NCBI GenBank assembly: GCA_022747635.1
Contig: JAKTNV010000003.1
Span: 44,920,475-44,984,474, forward strand
Source: Hetaerina americana
Taxonomy: Eukaryota; Arthropoda; Insecta; Odonata; Calopterygidae
Direction: 5' to 3'
DNA: 64,000 nucleotides
Of this stretch, positions 45,901 to 47,744 are shown one piece after another. The translations under genes were made by a program, and so were the position numbers. The notes beneath the pieces were generated by a model. That model was not told the DNA's origin. It searched no databases and was given only the letters and a program-made list of their open reading frames with translations. Each line of letters starts with the position of its first letter. Positions within the stretch are counted from its first letter, which is position 1.

Positions 45901-46077
45901 CATTACTTTCCACGTGTGTCCGAAGAAAGGTATCGGCCTGATTTTCACCTCAGGAATCCCTCGCTTTTTCCAGTAATCAAAGTTTTTCGTGGTGTAAATA
46001 TATAGAAGGCCAATAAGGACTGCTGCCAGCGACAAGATGAACCTCCAGTCTCCCAATATCCACAATAACGATGCCAT
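20203..46077 (-). CDS. Cytochrome P450 (CYP3-clan, CYP6-like), seven exons
   Basis: The exons are 45776-46077, 43746-44001, 42705-42854, 42335-42596, 41607-41858, 21202-21456 and 20203-20375. All have GT-AG borders and joined phases, giving 549 residues and a stop. Visible in order: an N-terminal membrane anchor (start codon at 46077), hinge IRPIPFFG, C-helix WKEMR, I-helix [11 protein letters not shown]-helix ETLR, FDPDRF, and the haem-binding [10 protein letters not shown], whose cysteine ligates the iron; the last codon of this motif is split by an intron. Such enzymes are ER-bound monooxygenases, often of xenobiotics; the substrate cannot be told. Intron 5 spans 21457-41606 and contains the Polinton and a palindromic element, yet the coding sequence is intact. 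Confidence 0.9.
20376..21201. other. P450 intron 6, nothing else seen
   Basis: Bounded by a donor at 21201 and an acceptor just above 20375. AT-rich, with no repeat or gene recognised. Confidence 0.6.
21739..21842. repeat. (TA)n microsatellite
   Basis: About 100 bp of nearly pure TA with an ATAAAT interruption, just left of the repeat into which the Polinton inserted. Open frames across it are artefacts. Confidence 0.95.
21850..21922 (+). repeat. Dispersed repeat A, copy 3, left half (split by the Polinton)
   Basis: ATCCTGATGTGTGAATTTCA and CTTAGCACTGGGTG match the repeat at 13.8 kb. The continuation (GGGTGAACTCTATC, GACCTTCGTGTTGATTACTG) is found at 38800-38840 on the other side of the Polinton. 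The pre-insertion site can therefore be read directly. Confidence 0.75.
21917..21922. repeat. Polinton target-site duplication, left (TGGGTG)
   Basis: TGGGTG directly abuts the first base (AGTAGAAG) of the left terminal repeat. The same six bases follow the right terminal repeat at 38799-38804. Six-base duplications are the rule for Polintons. Confidence 0.93.
21923..22488 (+). repeat. Polinton left terminal inverted repeat
   Basis: 566 bp matching the right repeat (38232-38798) with very few differences. It contains a run of G tracts at 22141-22172, at least six copies of the word GAGGAAAT, mostly in CGYGAGGAAATATT-like context, and a 71-bp tandem duplication (22320-22390 and 22391-22457). 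Confidence 0.95.
22320..22457 (+). repeat. 71-bp tandem duplication inside the terminal repeat
   Basis: Two successive units start with GTGATAGCAGTTTCCGGCAG and run through GCGAGGAAATATTTTTTAT to TGTTGGAAAAAAATA; the second is slightly shorter. The same duplication is mirrored in the right terminal repeat (about 38263-38401), so it was present before the insertion or was copied between the ends. Confidence 0.85.
22572..22877 (-). CDS. Polinton hypothetical protein (101 aa)
   Basis: The ATG at 22877 opens 101 codons ending at TGA, the leftmost gene next to the terminal repeat. The product is rich in charged and aromatic residues ([20 protein letters not shown] suggests a helix or short coiled coil; then [18 protein letters not shown]) and has four cysteines. 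I do not recognise a family. Upstream of the start lie tandem G-rich 50-bp repeats. Its isolation beyond the other leftward genes, past their poly(A) signals, suggests its own promoter. It could be lineage-specific cargo. Confidence 0.5.
   Translation of the reverse strand: MDSATCSITGSIPLWKELEKHIQMIKERGDKIFEEILEKAKNNPDHTAMENICLQYEWHYECDIFPKVTDDALKPLIIDRLKYLNNEKYNYYLSRYGFIDC
22917..23042 (+). repeat. Tandem 50-bp repeats and G-rich run
   Basis: Two ~50-bp units beginning GGGATCGTTCCAAGACG (22917 and 22967) and sharing GTTAGAGTTCGGAGGGGAGG are followed by a purine run of GGGGAGGGAAGA units to 23040. A third partial GGATCGTTCCAA starts at 23059. The G run could form a quadruplex on the plus strand. 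Confidence 0.8.
23110..23335 (-). repeat. Subterminal 3'-UTR module with ~62-bp tandem repeats and poly(A) signals
   Basis: Read on the minus strand it repeats a unit with GGAAATTTAACCATGTATTT and CAATAAATTGAATTTGG up to three times, giving AATAAA signals at 23225-23230 and 23282-23287, just downstream of the stop at 23341. The block then runs into TTTCATTGAGTTTCACCTGA. A diverged version of the whole module lies downstream of the plus-strand genes at 37965-38185. Confidence 0.7.
23341..23943 (-). CDS. Polinton protein, possibly DnaQ/RNase-H-like (200 aa)
   Basis: The ATG at 23943 overlaps the upstream gene by 17 bases. The N-terminal [12 protein letters not shown] followed by [11 protein letters not shown] and WVFQLPPD, then [20 protein letters not shown], recalls proteins in arthropod mobile elements that look like degenerate 3'-5' exonuclease folds (the Asp in IIDFQ would sit on the first strand). 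The C-terminal half has a cysteine/histidine cluster ([18 protein letters not shown]) and an acidic tail. The resemblance is from memory and the full DEDD set is not evident, so function stays open. As the last gene of the main leftward array it is followed directly by repeated AATAAA signals. Confidence 0.6.
   Translation of the reverse strand: MSNRSKFSLFSAMEKVLIIDFQALLLKKIGMANKFIVRELAIEALEHDRRKSWVFQLPPDLDDNSENRWAETIHHGIPADAGDIPYDQLQKILEENTRAYDHLFAKGMEKCNFLSQVLHRNVHELEKFLEAPALKSLHPLKYKQPFNGQCTLACHETDKFTCAVKNCSKLKKWILDNVPPYKLLLKLEAEKEYSEEEQEG
23927..24484 (-). CDS. Polinton hypothetical protein with internal repeat (185 aa)
   Basis: The first ATG is at 24484; a TTG two codons earlier is ignored. 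The N-terminus is basic (KKRRRSSS), compatible with nuclear or nucleic-acid targeting. Two stretches resemble each other: [17 protein letters not shown] and [17 protein letters not shown], each a beta-type segment ending in a Trp and a helix. This hints at a duplicated fold, possibly a single-strand nucleic-acid binder of PC4 type, but that is only inference. It lies between the small 76-aa gene and the 200-aa gene and overlaps the latter by 17 bases. Confidence 0.6.
   Translation of the reverse strand: MQKPEVKKRRRSSSIDPPSLHPLLRKSLKLGKSKNVFIGWLVESGAPCVKITSSSKTVTLNVEQWTSLENYAASVTDYFETLVIPSYVDSSVQFVKYFGKPHVNLGDKKTRVTFNACDWKILSNSFELIDSALDLATQSANLVVSHLKGINQALKDSGIEKVCITFGDEQSNVLKVRFPHNVQPL
24553..24783 (-). 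CDS. Small Polinton protein (76 aa), hypothetical
   Basis: The ATG at 24783 fits neatly in the gap between the protease stop (24837) and the next gene start (24484). The product has a helical N-terminus ([19 protein letters not shown]) and a basic middle ([17 protein letters not shown]), then a cysteine-containing tail. No family is recognised. Support is its open frame, position and orientation in a densely packed array. Confidence 0.45.
   Translation of the reverse strand: MDEINEAIRACAALSGEVNLLSEKHIKNLPVAFLEVFRPRQVHLLLIRQLGKCDNEYSLCYEHYNKGGSCIDAPHP
24837..25349 (-). CDS. Adenain-like cysteine protease (Polinton PRO)
   Basis: 170 residues starting at the ATG at 25349, eight bases after the major capsid gene. 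The motif GTHWIAVYV supplies the catalytic His, YFDSYG the acidic residue, and the [11 protein letters not shown] block the Gln/Cys-box region with the nucleophilic Cys; order and spacing are those of adenovirus-type maturation proteases (C5/Ulp1-like). In Polintons and adenoviruses this enzyme processes virion precursors during assembly. It is placed beside the capsid gene, as expected. No frameshift or lost catalytic residue is seen. Confidence 0.88.
   Translation of the reverse strand: MQTDDIEDVLTRDSRTRRQFRGVFPSDQLPSRAARGIYIINFDPSYKPGTHWIAVYVSENRAEYFDSYGLPPLIEDIIIFLEPFTVISNKVRLQNYKSDLCGEYCCLYTLFKSITRQPISLFPSLFHRKPSLNDCILAKYFLREFGRHGRKRRCHPMSQKCCALLDRGLI
25358..26662 (-). CDS. Polinton major capsid protein (double jelly-roll)
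   Basis: 434 residues from the ATG at 26662. Size, position between protease and minor virion genes, and the beta-rich sequence fit the Polinton hexon-like capsid protein; recognisable parts include [17 protein letters not shown] at the N-terminus, [29 protein letters not shown] and [16 protein letters not shown] sequence near the C-terminus. Proteins of this type form trimers that tile an icosahedral shell. The frame is uninterrupted. The call rests on recalled family features and gene order; a structure search would settle it. Confidence 0.85.
   Translation of the reverse strand: MEDKEYIPDCLDIFQRPSLQSSVLGCTVVPYRPIASIDNATELRFAIKDSGDRYRDLNGIVLNIKAKLCKSNGADYKSTDVDQPGVVNNLLHSLFEQCHVYFNGSRITSSDNYHYRSYIENLLNYGTDASRTHLECDGWVLDTGRDLDAQTADNSGFEKRKGWFANSNVVELEGKLHVDLFNQPRYLINGVDVDVVLTLAKPSFYIKEKENGNSILKIIQATLFVPHYEINPSVLLSHEQLLRQYDAVYPYKRTEVKTFTVPSNVTMINNENLIVGQIPTNLLILMVDDDAFQGKKVKNPFSFKHYSMHYCCIHVNGSPNPVGGLEMNFHSDSNNYASRAYRQLYSALGAHHSDWGNQISLNMFKHGYTVLAWDLTPDRSGEESHVSKPIAGNVRFEAKFKNPLPNAVTIITYAEYNSEITIDFNRIASVDRVK
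26751..27281 (-). CDS. Basic minor virion protein (pX/pVI-like)
   Basis: 176 residues from the ATG at 27281, six bases after the penton-like gene. The N-terminal third has [20 protein letters not shown] followed by [20 protein letters not shown], an amphipathic stretch typical of small Polinton virion proteins. The C-terminal half is strongly basic with KKKQ, KKKK and KRTR clusters, as expected for a DNA-condensing core protein. A GxG site near the N-terminus could be cut by the adenain-like protease. Related proteins are often compared with adenovirus core or cement proteins; the exact role is inferred. Confidence 0.7.
   Translation of the reverse strand: MLSNRVSVIDRMLSDVDRYKRYFTQVGGGDIGPVYRSSHYRQKGRGLGNFFRGLWKVVKPLVTGGIKAVGREARDTGIRVLSDISAGTPIKEAFQSRSMEAVENLKRKAEDKISRMAGAGLRAPKRTRIKYKSTKIKKTQAGGGRKKKQCGNLRKNKKKKNDYARKLRKRVKDVFG
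27288..28256 (-). CDS. Polinton minor capsid (penton-like) protein
   Basis: 322 residues from the ATG at 28256; the ATG overlaps the integrase stop as ATGA. The N-terminal [20 protein letters not shown] then [19 protein letters not shown] is the recurring start of Polinton penton-like proteins. An acidic proline-rich stretch follows ([19 protein letters not shown]), then beta-rich sequence and the C-terminal [15 protein letters not shown]. It would sit at the capsid vertices as a single jelly-roll pentamer. An upstream in-frame TTG was not used. The frame is intact. Confidence 0.78.
   Translation of the reverse strand: MTTEDFFLFLLSDSSGKYFPDNTIANFRVKLPQRIATEDSWKVGLAEIYFPKLDLPVDPPEDKPVEESQVKVEPEEKPPSTRLKLEAPPCPVVEVEVTDGVVISLKARTYSLTDLLRTINRTIPSEQKWYYITKLHNWFQNKLSLESGSIPLIKRSSIKCPYTFIDIGGVKIPLSFTRYTLDELLSTIRVDINTEFARAEFDIQFMRTFAELSIPPDVSRKRKQSSEMEAVIPEEPERLTSQVFVYLDVLAPQMVGDVMSKCLRVVMGDRGNHQIFTSPYYMHLDKKDFDTVEIKLLNKMGELYPFTDSINPSTIVLHFIRQ
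28253..29455 (-). CDS. Retroviral-like integrase with C-terminal chromodomain (Polinton INT)
   Basis: 400 residues from the ATG at 29455. The recognisable domain begins at [20 protein letters not shown] (about residue 57). The earlier ~50 residues overlap another gene and may not be translated. The DDE triad is visible as [19 protein letters not shown] and [11 protein letters not shown]. The C-terminus is a chromodomain ([31 protein letters not shown]). The enzyme inserts the element with 6-bp duplications; a chromodomain can steer integration to modified histones. The stop overlaps the next start (ATGA). All catalytic residues are present. Confidence 0.93.
   Translation of the reverse strand: MDKNVKTTSGKYGKSSGRFCENSQVGRGRGIASDHTHQRPSKKSEKSSALEEARLSSIYYDPVNPASYSTVDRLWNGVGREISKRRVREWLERQNTYTLHKQARKTFPRNRYTPEYIDETWQCDLNDMRKLKKYNNGYAYLLTVIDLFSKYAWAIPLKSKTAENVINAFGTILTDRKPNKIQSDKGSEFSNVKFKRFLSDKGIDYYTTNNPDVKAAIVERFNRTLKGRMYKYFTYFNTLNYVDALPKLLKGYNDGVHSSIGVPPSKVNDKNAFKVARRLVRSIRKRPKFSIGDFVRISKERTPFKKAYEQNFSREIFKVWKVNRTPIPTYKLEDLNGERIEGSFYAEELSKTSVGSDTEYQIENILKRRGKGKNLEYFVKWTGYGDNFNTWIRASGVKRL
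29290..29766 (-). CDS. Conserved-type Polinton basic protein, unknown function (158 aa)
   Basis: The ATG at 29766 overlaps the preceding stop as ATGA, and the 3' end overlaps the 5' extension of the integrase frame by 166 bases. The N-terminus ([20 protein letters not shown]) resembles the short basic starts of proteins found at this place in other Polintons. The middle is charged and helical, followed by an EEEEE run and a basic tail. It probably takes part in virion assembly or core formation, but no domain supports a definite role. Confidence 0.6.
   Translation of the reverse strand: MSLKRMFLIEPQTLKKQRLRRDVSRLDEGMQKVLSTKMDDSKKWHHYRRVLDSYLGAVNSMNDPISITYVDEDRKNLEGNKKGSVKTTTHGRNLLKAERRIGKSWTKMLKRRAGNMERVLDDFAKTAKLEEEEELRPITPIKDRLRKVKRAPRWKKLD
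29763..30086 (-). CDS. Small basic Polinton protein with hydrophobic C-terminus (107 aa)
   Basis: The frame from the ATG at 30086 overlaps the end of the ATPase gene by 80 bases. The first 85 residues are very basic ([27 protein letters not shown]) with a CECC pair; the last 20 are glycine/leucine-rich ([19 protein letters not shown]). Polintons commonly carry such a protein beside the ATPase. The amphipathic tail suggests membrane-active or capsid-lining function, by analogy with adenovirus pVI, but this is inference. It is coupled to the next gene by an ATGA overlap. Confidence 0.68.
   Translation of the reverse strand: MKRLKRHRHLIRLLKTANPKLRKSIIESVNEDGIKAVCECCLNTINGNHKISGLVKKRLTPYKETLRKLSCSNVSIKKKRQLLKQKGGFLPVLLGSLLSSVLGNLIG
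30007..30717 (-). CDS. FtsK/HerA-type genome-packaging ATPase (Polinton ATP)
   Basis: 236 residues from the ATG at 30717, one codon after a GTG. Walker A is [17 protein letters not shown] near residue 15; Walker B is LYVIDDLMH around residue 80; the sensor-like segment is [11 protein letters not shown]. Length and motif order fit the A32-like packaging ATPases of Polintons, adenovirus-like elements and large DNA viruses, which pump the genome into preformed capsids. It is preceded by the metalloproteinase gene and followed, with an overlap, by the 107-aa protein. Confidence 0.9.
   Translation of the reverse strand: MYPTLLWKHPFTCICAGPSCCGKTTFVIRFLENLKEMVDGKIEKTIWCCNRQSKPDKELKGVEFQYEVPKFDNPRKISTLYVIDDLMHDCYNKGVSELFTRGSHHSNISVILITQNVFYQSPQARNISLNAKYIIVFKNPRDRSQFRFLAAQVYPEHPSELLRVYKDVTSEPYTYLALDLSQETDDRVRFRTQIFPGEVTSVFVPTYVKNYEEIEAAQTSHKAIKNCQSKVAKINY
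30750..32258 (-). CDS. Matrix metalloproteinase (MMP) carried by the Polinton
   Basis: 502 residues, intronless, ATG at 32258. Order: hydrophobic signal peptide ([17 protein letters not shown]), peptidoglycan-binding-like prodomain ([27 protein letters not shown]), cysteine switch PRCGVEDD (78-85), catalytic domain with LAHAELP and the zinc site [11 protein letters not shown] (212-222) plus Met-turn IMY (230), an acidic linker, and a hemopexin-like domain bounded by Cys284 and a C-terminal Cys. This is full MMP architecture with all catalytic residues, predicted to be secreted and to cut extracellular matrix. It lies between ATPase and polymerase, in the same orientation. MMPs are not among the usual Polinton genes; capture from a host mRNA is the simplest explanation. 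Some insect DNA viruses also carry MMPs. Confidence 0.93.
   Translation of the reverse strand: MWTLALILTTLYYPIRGDIDMCVAEYLQQYGYLDVSENEIRNISEESFEKSLKLFQEYYNLTANGIVNEETLNLTKAPRCGVEDDISFTVSHHKWGKNDITWHYPLATAAHVKLAEAAFDAWSEVTNLIFRHDTVRPDITIVNAMDKHRYYAKRGICPFPLDGHGKILAHAELPTVESHPLEIHIDQAENWYLKKDLNHSIEFANLYKVLLHEIGHSLGISHSRDKEAIMYSIYSHEASLSLKEDDILAIQSLYGKPENDRNRERKEPAGDEGGEEGKEETSLCAVKEIDNLLIIDHIMYVFSGRLFWMIDLINLNDELPKAQVITDWLPFLPSDIKKIDAIYRRPSGEIVIFIQHRIYMFHYESLALIQGFPKRLEDVRLPRSAIIQGALNTYSGRTYLFYSDVFVVEMDECSFEPKEFKYLSTNFPPIPTNISSAFRYTNGFIYFFKGDNYYEYSEFNKTLRNAGPSSLSLFGIQCAKESTLSNVVDELKGIVAKLEGNV
32343..35852 (-). CDS. Protein-primed family B DNA polymerase (Polinton POLB)
   Basis: 1,169 residues from the ATG at 35852. 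The N-terminus has a zinc-finger-like [22 protein letters not shown]2H2-like finger ([20 protein letters not shown]) and an embedded HNH-like cluster ([20 protein letters not shown], then RGAAHYACN) lie in the first half. Exonuclease motifs YADFECVL and [10 protein letters not shown] and polymerase motifs [13 protein letters not shown] (A), a [11 protein letters not shown] block (B) and YMDTDSYIL (C) are all present. It replicates the element's linear DNA from its ends. A TATA box (35897) and initiator (about 35870) give a very short leader. The frame is intact. Confidence 0.96.
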   Translation of the reverse strand: MEDFVLCETCYVYYRPRYLAAHEMSQVHLRHALRGQQSGGGGGPAIVQLESAVRGRLKTFWVSPGLGVYTDLVSFLDRIKNVLIDKIRNSLQNTALKINIMVKAIFQKDEERQERCFKTKNVRVFEADDIGQISEELFAKILKEKSESSSRGSGWSLAEILGLELRINRYKPLRGSSFIKVPHKIMCTHSVINVQNSDKFCFKYAIWSKYVENHPERVRKYNTLEFQNGYDWDCIDYPVDIRKIPIFERRNKISINVFGLDEKNNVYPIKVVADELNDHFDLLYIVEGENSHYCWIKNFDKLVHSQLTKNNNGVKICKACFKHSTSSESLERHKIDCKLNSPSRIILPEGNDAYLKFKNFSHKIRLPYVAYADFECVLPKVSSCFPQDDHSYTQKRQQHEVMSFCLLMVSSSTGEFFEPILYRGKNAVEVFLEKLKEMSLFVQGVYKNSKPLLKMSDEEINAFEKATICHICGYSLGEDRVRDHCHLSGKFRGAAHYACNVNFKNPKFLPVFIHNLSNYDAHLIVPHLGCDSMKITCIPNTEEKYISFSKNVDSNFSYRFLDSFRFLSTSLSRLADILPKDKFKQTAHIFKEKTERITRKGVFPYEYVDSWEKLNESSLPSKECFYSTLTEGTITDDDYSFAKTVWSEFECKTLGDYSDLYLKTDVLILADVFENFRDVCMSMYELDPAWYFTLPGLSFDAMLKYTGVTLELLTDYDMILMMEKGIRGGISQCTKRYAEANNKYMEDFNPSHESTFIVYVDFNNLYAAGLSAPLPMGGFRWVDPLDVTVIPDDSPKGYVLEVDLEYPKELHDFHSDLPFCAEKKIPPNGRYPKLLTTLYDKERYVIHYRSLKQALAAGLKLKKIHRIIEFDQSPWMKPYIDINSKKRRLATTEFDRDLFKLFNNSVFGKTIQNVRKYKDIELVNREKRLDKLICSSFFLDRTIFAENLVAVHKRYSSIKMNKPLYIGQAVLDISKVLMYDFFYSHIKVNYNNNDVKLLYMDTDSYILELKTKDFYSDIQKSISLYDTSNYPSNHPCYSKINEKVIGKMKDECGGKIITHFVGLRSKLYSYRLQGQYEGKRAKGVKKATVDRSITFNDYVTCLRENAPAFRKMSLIRSQKHQLCTVEINKTALSSDDDKRYICDDGVNTIAWGHDKLLRKRSYDDAFDGD
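35870..35902 (-). promoter_or_regulatory. TATA box and initiator of the polymerase gene
   Basis: On the minus strand TATAAA occupies 35902-35897, and an arthropod-type initiator CCAGTA has its A at 35870, about 32 bases downstream. The predicted leader is only 18 bases before the ATG at 35852. Element spacing is normal; no experimental support. Confidence 0.55.
36111..36398 (-). CDS. Small Polinton protein, unknown function (95 aa)
   Basis: The ATG at 36398 follows directly on a good splice acceptor. The sequence is compact and beta-rich ([36 protein letters not shown], ending [12 protein letters not shown]). A short beta-barrel, for example an OB-like nucleic-acid binder, would fit, but I cannot name the family. 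It has its own promoter and lies upstream of the polymerase, divergent from the cysteine-rich pair, which suggests an early replication-related gene. Length and context support it being real. Confidence 0.65.
   Translation of the reverse strand: MDSVKEMLINMQREAEYLTKEDLAEGAEYPVEKLEIVTTRYGDTLQATVMFAGMQRKIYLPKHFKLTLDDIVKFNANAWGENMSVIKKNNLIKIK
36399..36495 (-). other. Predicted 97-bp intron in the leader of the 95-aa gene
   Basis: On the minus strand the donor GTAAGTAT begins at 36495 and the acceptor TTTTTGCTAG ends at 36399, immediately before the ATG at 36398. Both match splice consensus well. The transcript would start near the TATA box at 36652-36659. Confidence 0.5.
36625..36659 (-). promoter_or_regulatory. 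TATA box and initiator of the 95-aa gene
   Basis: TATAAATA occupies 36659-36652 on the minus strand. A TCATTA initiator has its A at 36625, about 34 bases downstream. Together with the leader intron this gives a conventional RNA polymerase II start. Confidence 0.55.
36713..36818. repeat. 56-bp tandem repeat in the divergent promoter region
   Basis: Two units begin CAACATCCTG (36713 and 36769) and share TAATTAAAATTCCAA and TGTTTACT. Similar GTTAATTAAAATTTTAA words recur at 36915-36990. They lie between the leftward 95-aa gene and the rightward cysteine-rich genes, so they may hold shared regulatory sites. Confidence 0.7.
37114..37542 (+). CDS. Cysteine-rich zinc-ribbon-like Polinton protein 1 (142 aa)
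   Basis: The ATG at 37114 is chosen because the product then aligns from its start with the next gene; an upstream TTG frame is ignored. Shared pattern: Y.CVRY.L..VH..F.RK.LR near the N-terminus, then C-x2-C pairs CRNC, CELC and CQRC that could bind one or two zinc ions. The C-terminus is acidic ([11 protein letters not shown]). It is one of two rightward genes at the right end, divergent from the replication genes. The function is unknown; an early regulatory or host-interaction role is plausible from position only. Confidence 0.68.
   Translation: MASQAILYACVRYTLFNVHGRFIRKALRIITSRLVCVCRNCFRNLNAPYISMVHVHELQRNNSIRPYIECELCKKEPHFNVQPAIDCQRCVRSIPSSVKFAELTVLPGCDSSDEEFDSDNLSIGSVDTIDCDSTSSEFEAFV
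37579..37953 (+). CDS. Cysteine-rich zinc-ribbon-like Polinton protein 2 (124 aa)
   Basis: This is a tandem paralogue of the preceding gene, 36 bases downstream, with the same start ([20 protein letters not shown]) and the same C-x2-C pairs (CKTC, CDIC, CRRC) at similar spacing. It lacks the long acidic tail of protein 1 and ends NIWDEDK. A poly(A) signal AATAAA lies at 38126-38131. Divergence between the two copies is large, so the duplication is old. Function unknown. Confidence 0.68.
   Translation: MNSSEPLYSCVRYKLYRVHANFLRRKLRGVYPGLEGLRFGTVCKTCFSFLSVAPLAVVYTHELINSNGDLHHAQVCDICADYPPLKWRSINECRRCRLSLPLKDEYTVTTGTPGNEYNIWDEDK
37965..38185 (+). repeat. Subterminal 3'-UTR module, right copy
   Basis: It contains GGAAATTTAACCATCTATTT, AGAAATTTAACCATGTATTT, TTCAATAAATTGAATATG and TTTCATTGAGTTTCACCTGA, the same words in the same order as the minus-strand module at 23110-23335. 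It supplies the AATAAA signal at 38126-38131 for the rightward genes. Confidence 0.65.
38232..38798 (-). repeat. Polinton right terminal inverted repeat
   Basis: 567 bp, reverse complement of 21923-22488 apart from a few differences (one base of length, in or near the homopolymer runs). It ends CTTCTACT directly before the duplication TGGGTG. Confidence 0.95.
38799..38804. repeat. Polinton target-site duplication, right (TGGGTG)
   Basis: Identical to 21917-21922. Beyond it the interrupted dispersed repeat A resumes with AACTCTATCAAACCGACC and GTTGATTACTGTG to about 38842. Confidence 0.93.
38850..38911. repeat. (TA)n microsatellite
   Basis: About 60 bp of TA directly right of the split repeat A copy; the open frames crossing it are artefacts. 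Confidence 0.95.
38946..39862. repeat. 917-bp near-perfect palindrome (two 450-bp arms, 17-bp spacer)
   Basis: Arms 38946-39395 and 39413-39862 are reverse complements with no net insertion or deletion and only rare mismatches. Each arm, read outward from the centre, encodes a short frame ending [16 protein letters not shown].., reminiscent of the end of a PLE GIY-YIG protein. It is followed by a pyrimidine-rich UTR and a CCTTGATAAAGGTGGCAACG element before a T-rich tail. This is the layout of a PLE 3' end, so the structure is probably two inverted PLE-like 3' fragments, flanked on both sides by (TA)n. Confidence 0.85.
39863..39922. repeat. (TA)n microsatellite
   Basis: About 60 bp of TA with one TGTA interruption, directly right of the palindrome. 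Confidence 0.95.
39923..41606. other. Rest of P450 intron 5, nothing recognised
   Basis: No gene or repeat was recognised here. A 67-codon minus-strand frame (40129-40332) has no family resemblance and no splice context. Confidence 0.45.
44002..45775. other. P450 intron 1, nothing recognised
   Basis: A 1.8-kb AT-rich intron between the anchor exon and exon 2. A purine-rich stretch near 44680-45060 creates a chance frame on the minus strand. Confidence 0.55.
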
Positions 46078-47208
46078 TATTTTAGCTGTTTAAATTCCCT
46101 GTGGGAAAAATAGTTGAATTATATATTTTTTCACTCAATTTGGAGGGTCAAAGACCCTATAGTGTCACTCACTCATCAGTACCTGACTTCTCCTCCTCCT
46201 CGGGGTCATTACTTGCCCCCGAACTCACCTCTCTTGGGCTTACTTTACATTTACATTACTTACCCGCGACTCACCCGTAGCGTATCAAGGGCTGACACAC
46301 GCAACACCTCCCCTTTTCAATCAGATAGAAACAAGGGAGACTTGTTTCTCTCGCTCACCAAGACCAAGTCACCTCAAAACACAATGCACAAAATCATAAT
46401 AATAGCAATCCCCTTTAGCAATCAATTTCACCTTATATGATGTATCGTTATGACCAATTTTAAATAAATAGTTACCATAAATGTGTGAGAAATAATATAA
46501 CTAACCATAGAGTATATAAGATGAGAAGTTAATGTAACAAAATAACTTTTTTTAAACAATGCTACTTATTCTAGGTATATTAAATCACTAACGCATTTAC
46601 GTAGCACACTTGAATATATTGTTCTCGGCAATTATGCAAAATAGAACGCAATCTATTTATCTTTTACCCGATGAAGGTTTTTCTGACGCATAACTGCACA
46701 TGTATCTCTCCTTGCGTCAGGTTCACCAAAGCTACTCTTCCACCACTTACGATGTCTTTAGCCCTAGTAGAGTGTGGAATTTGTTTCACTGACCCCTGAA
46801 TGTTGCTAACAATCTTACTATTGAAGATTTTGCACAAGGCTTTGCGGCTATTGTTATTACGTCCTCTAGCTCCCCTAATTACGATGGTAGGACCGACAAT
46901 CATCAAAAAATTAGAGAGTTAAGACTGTCGAACGGAATAGATTCAAGTATTCGTTTTTCCCGCGCACTATGCGCGACAACAATTAAAGGGGGAACACCTA
47001 AGAAAATAATAGATACACGCTGTCGAAAATAGGAATACACAAGATTAAATTCCTTCAATTCACTCTTAAATGCTATTTGCCCCTTAGAGTCATTGATATA
47101 ATATAGTTTTCGTGTAACAATTCCACAGTCACTTCATTCACACACTCTCTCAGTTCAGCCAAACATTTATGCAATCAATTTTCTCTCAGTAGTAGTTTTA
47201 TGGGAGGC
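46078..47208. other. Upstream of the P450; no gene recognised
   Basis: This should include the P450 promoter, but I see no convincing TATA box. A minus-strand frame at 46664-46906 has no recognisable motif and may be transposon debris. Confidence 0.4.
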
Positions 47209-47476
47209 GACCGTCAGCTAAGGTCATTTGCGCCATTAGGGAGGGATGGGAAAGGAAGGGTGGAGTCGGTATTAGTCTTCTCTCGTCGAAAGGCGTCAAG
47301 GGGTCCGCAGTTTAACGTCTAATCCGACGGACTCACTCAAAGTGCTCTCAACAAAGCACCTCAAGTCGGATCGGGATACCAATGAAAAAAATCTGCCACC
47401 TCCGGGATACGACCCCGGGCCCTCACGGTGGGAAGCCTGTACGTTGGCCACCTCACTATGCCGATCCCCACGATGA
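47209..47476 (-). repeat. SINE family B, copy 2
   Basis: Minus-strand copy of the repeat at 14.45 kb: the tRNA-like head lies at 47400-47476 (box B as GGGTCGTATCCCGG), the body at 47280-47390 (GGTCCGCAGTTTAACGTC; CACTCAAAGTGCTCTCAACA) and the tail at 47209-47250. Confidence 0.75.
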
Positions 47477-47744
47477 GTTGTGATATCACCGGCATAACTT
47501 GCTAGTCATCCCTGCGTAATGGGCAACAGTCATAGGATTTAGCTCCAATTCAGCACGGTTATCGTAAGTGACGACTTTCTATTCCCTTTGGTATAGTTCC
47601 ACTTCATCATTAGAGTCTTAGTCTTGGGGTTTGTTTCTATTTCTCTAAAAGATAGTCCTCGACCATCACCCTCCCACCCTGCATAAACACAGGAATGGTA
47701 ATGTGACCATCTCCCCCTGTAGGAAGTCAGAAAAATAACTTCAG

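Noticed and set aside
46664..46906. 80-codon minus-strand frame upstream of the P450
   Set aside because: No motif, promoter or splice support; possibly transposon debris.
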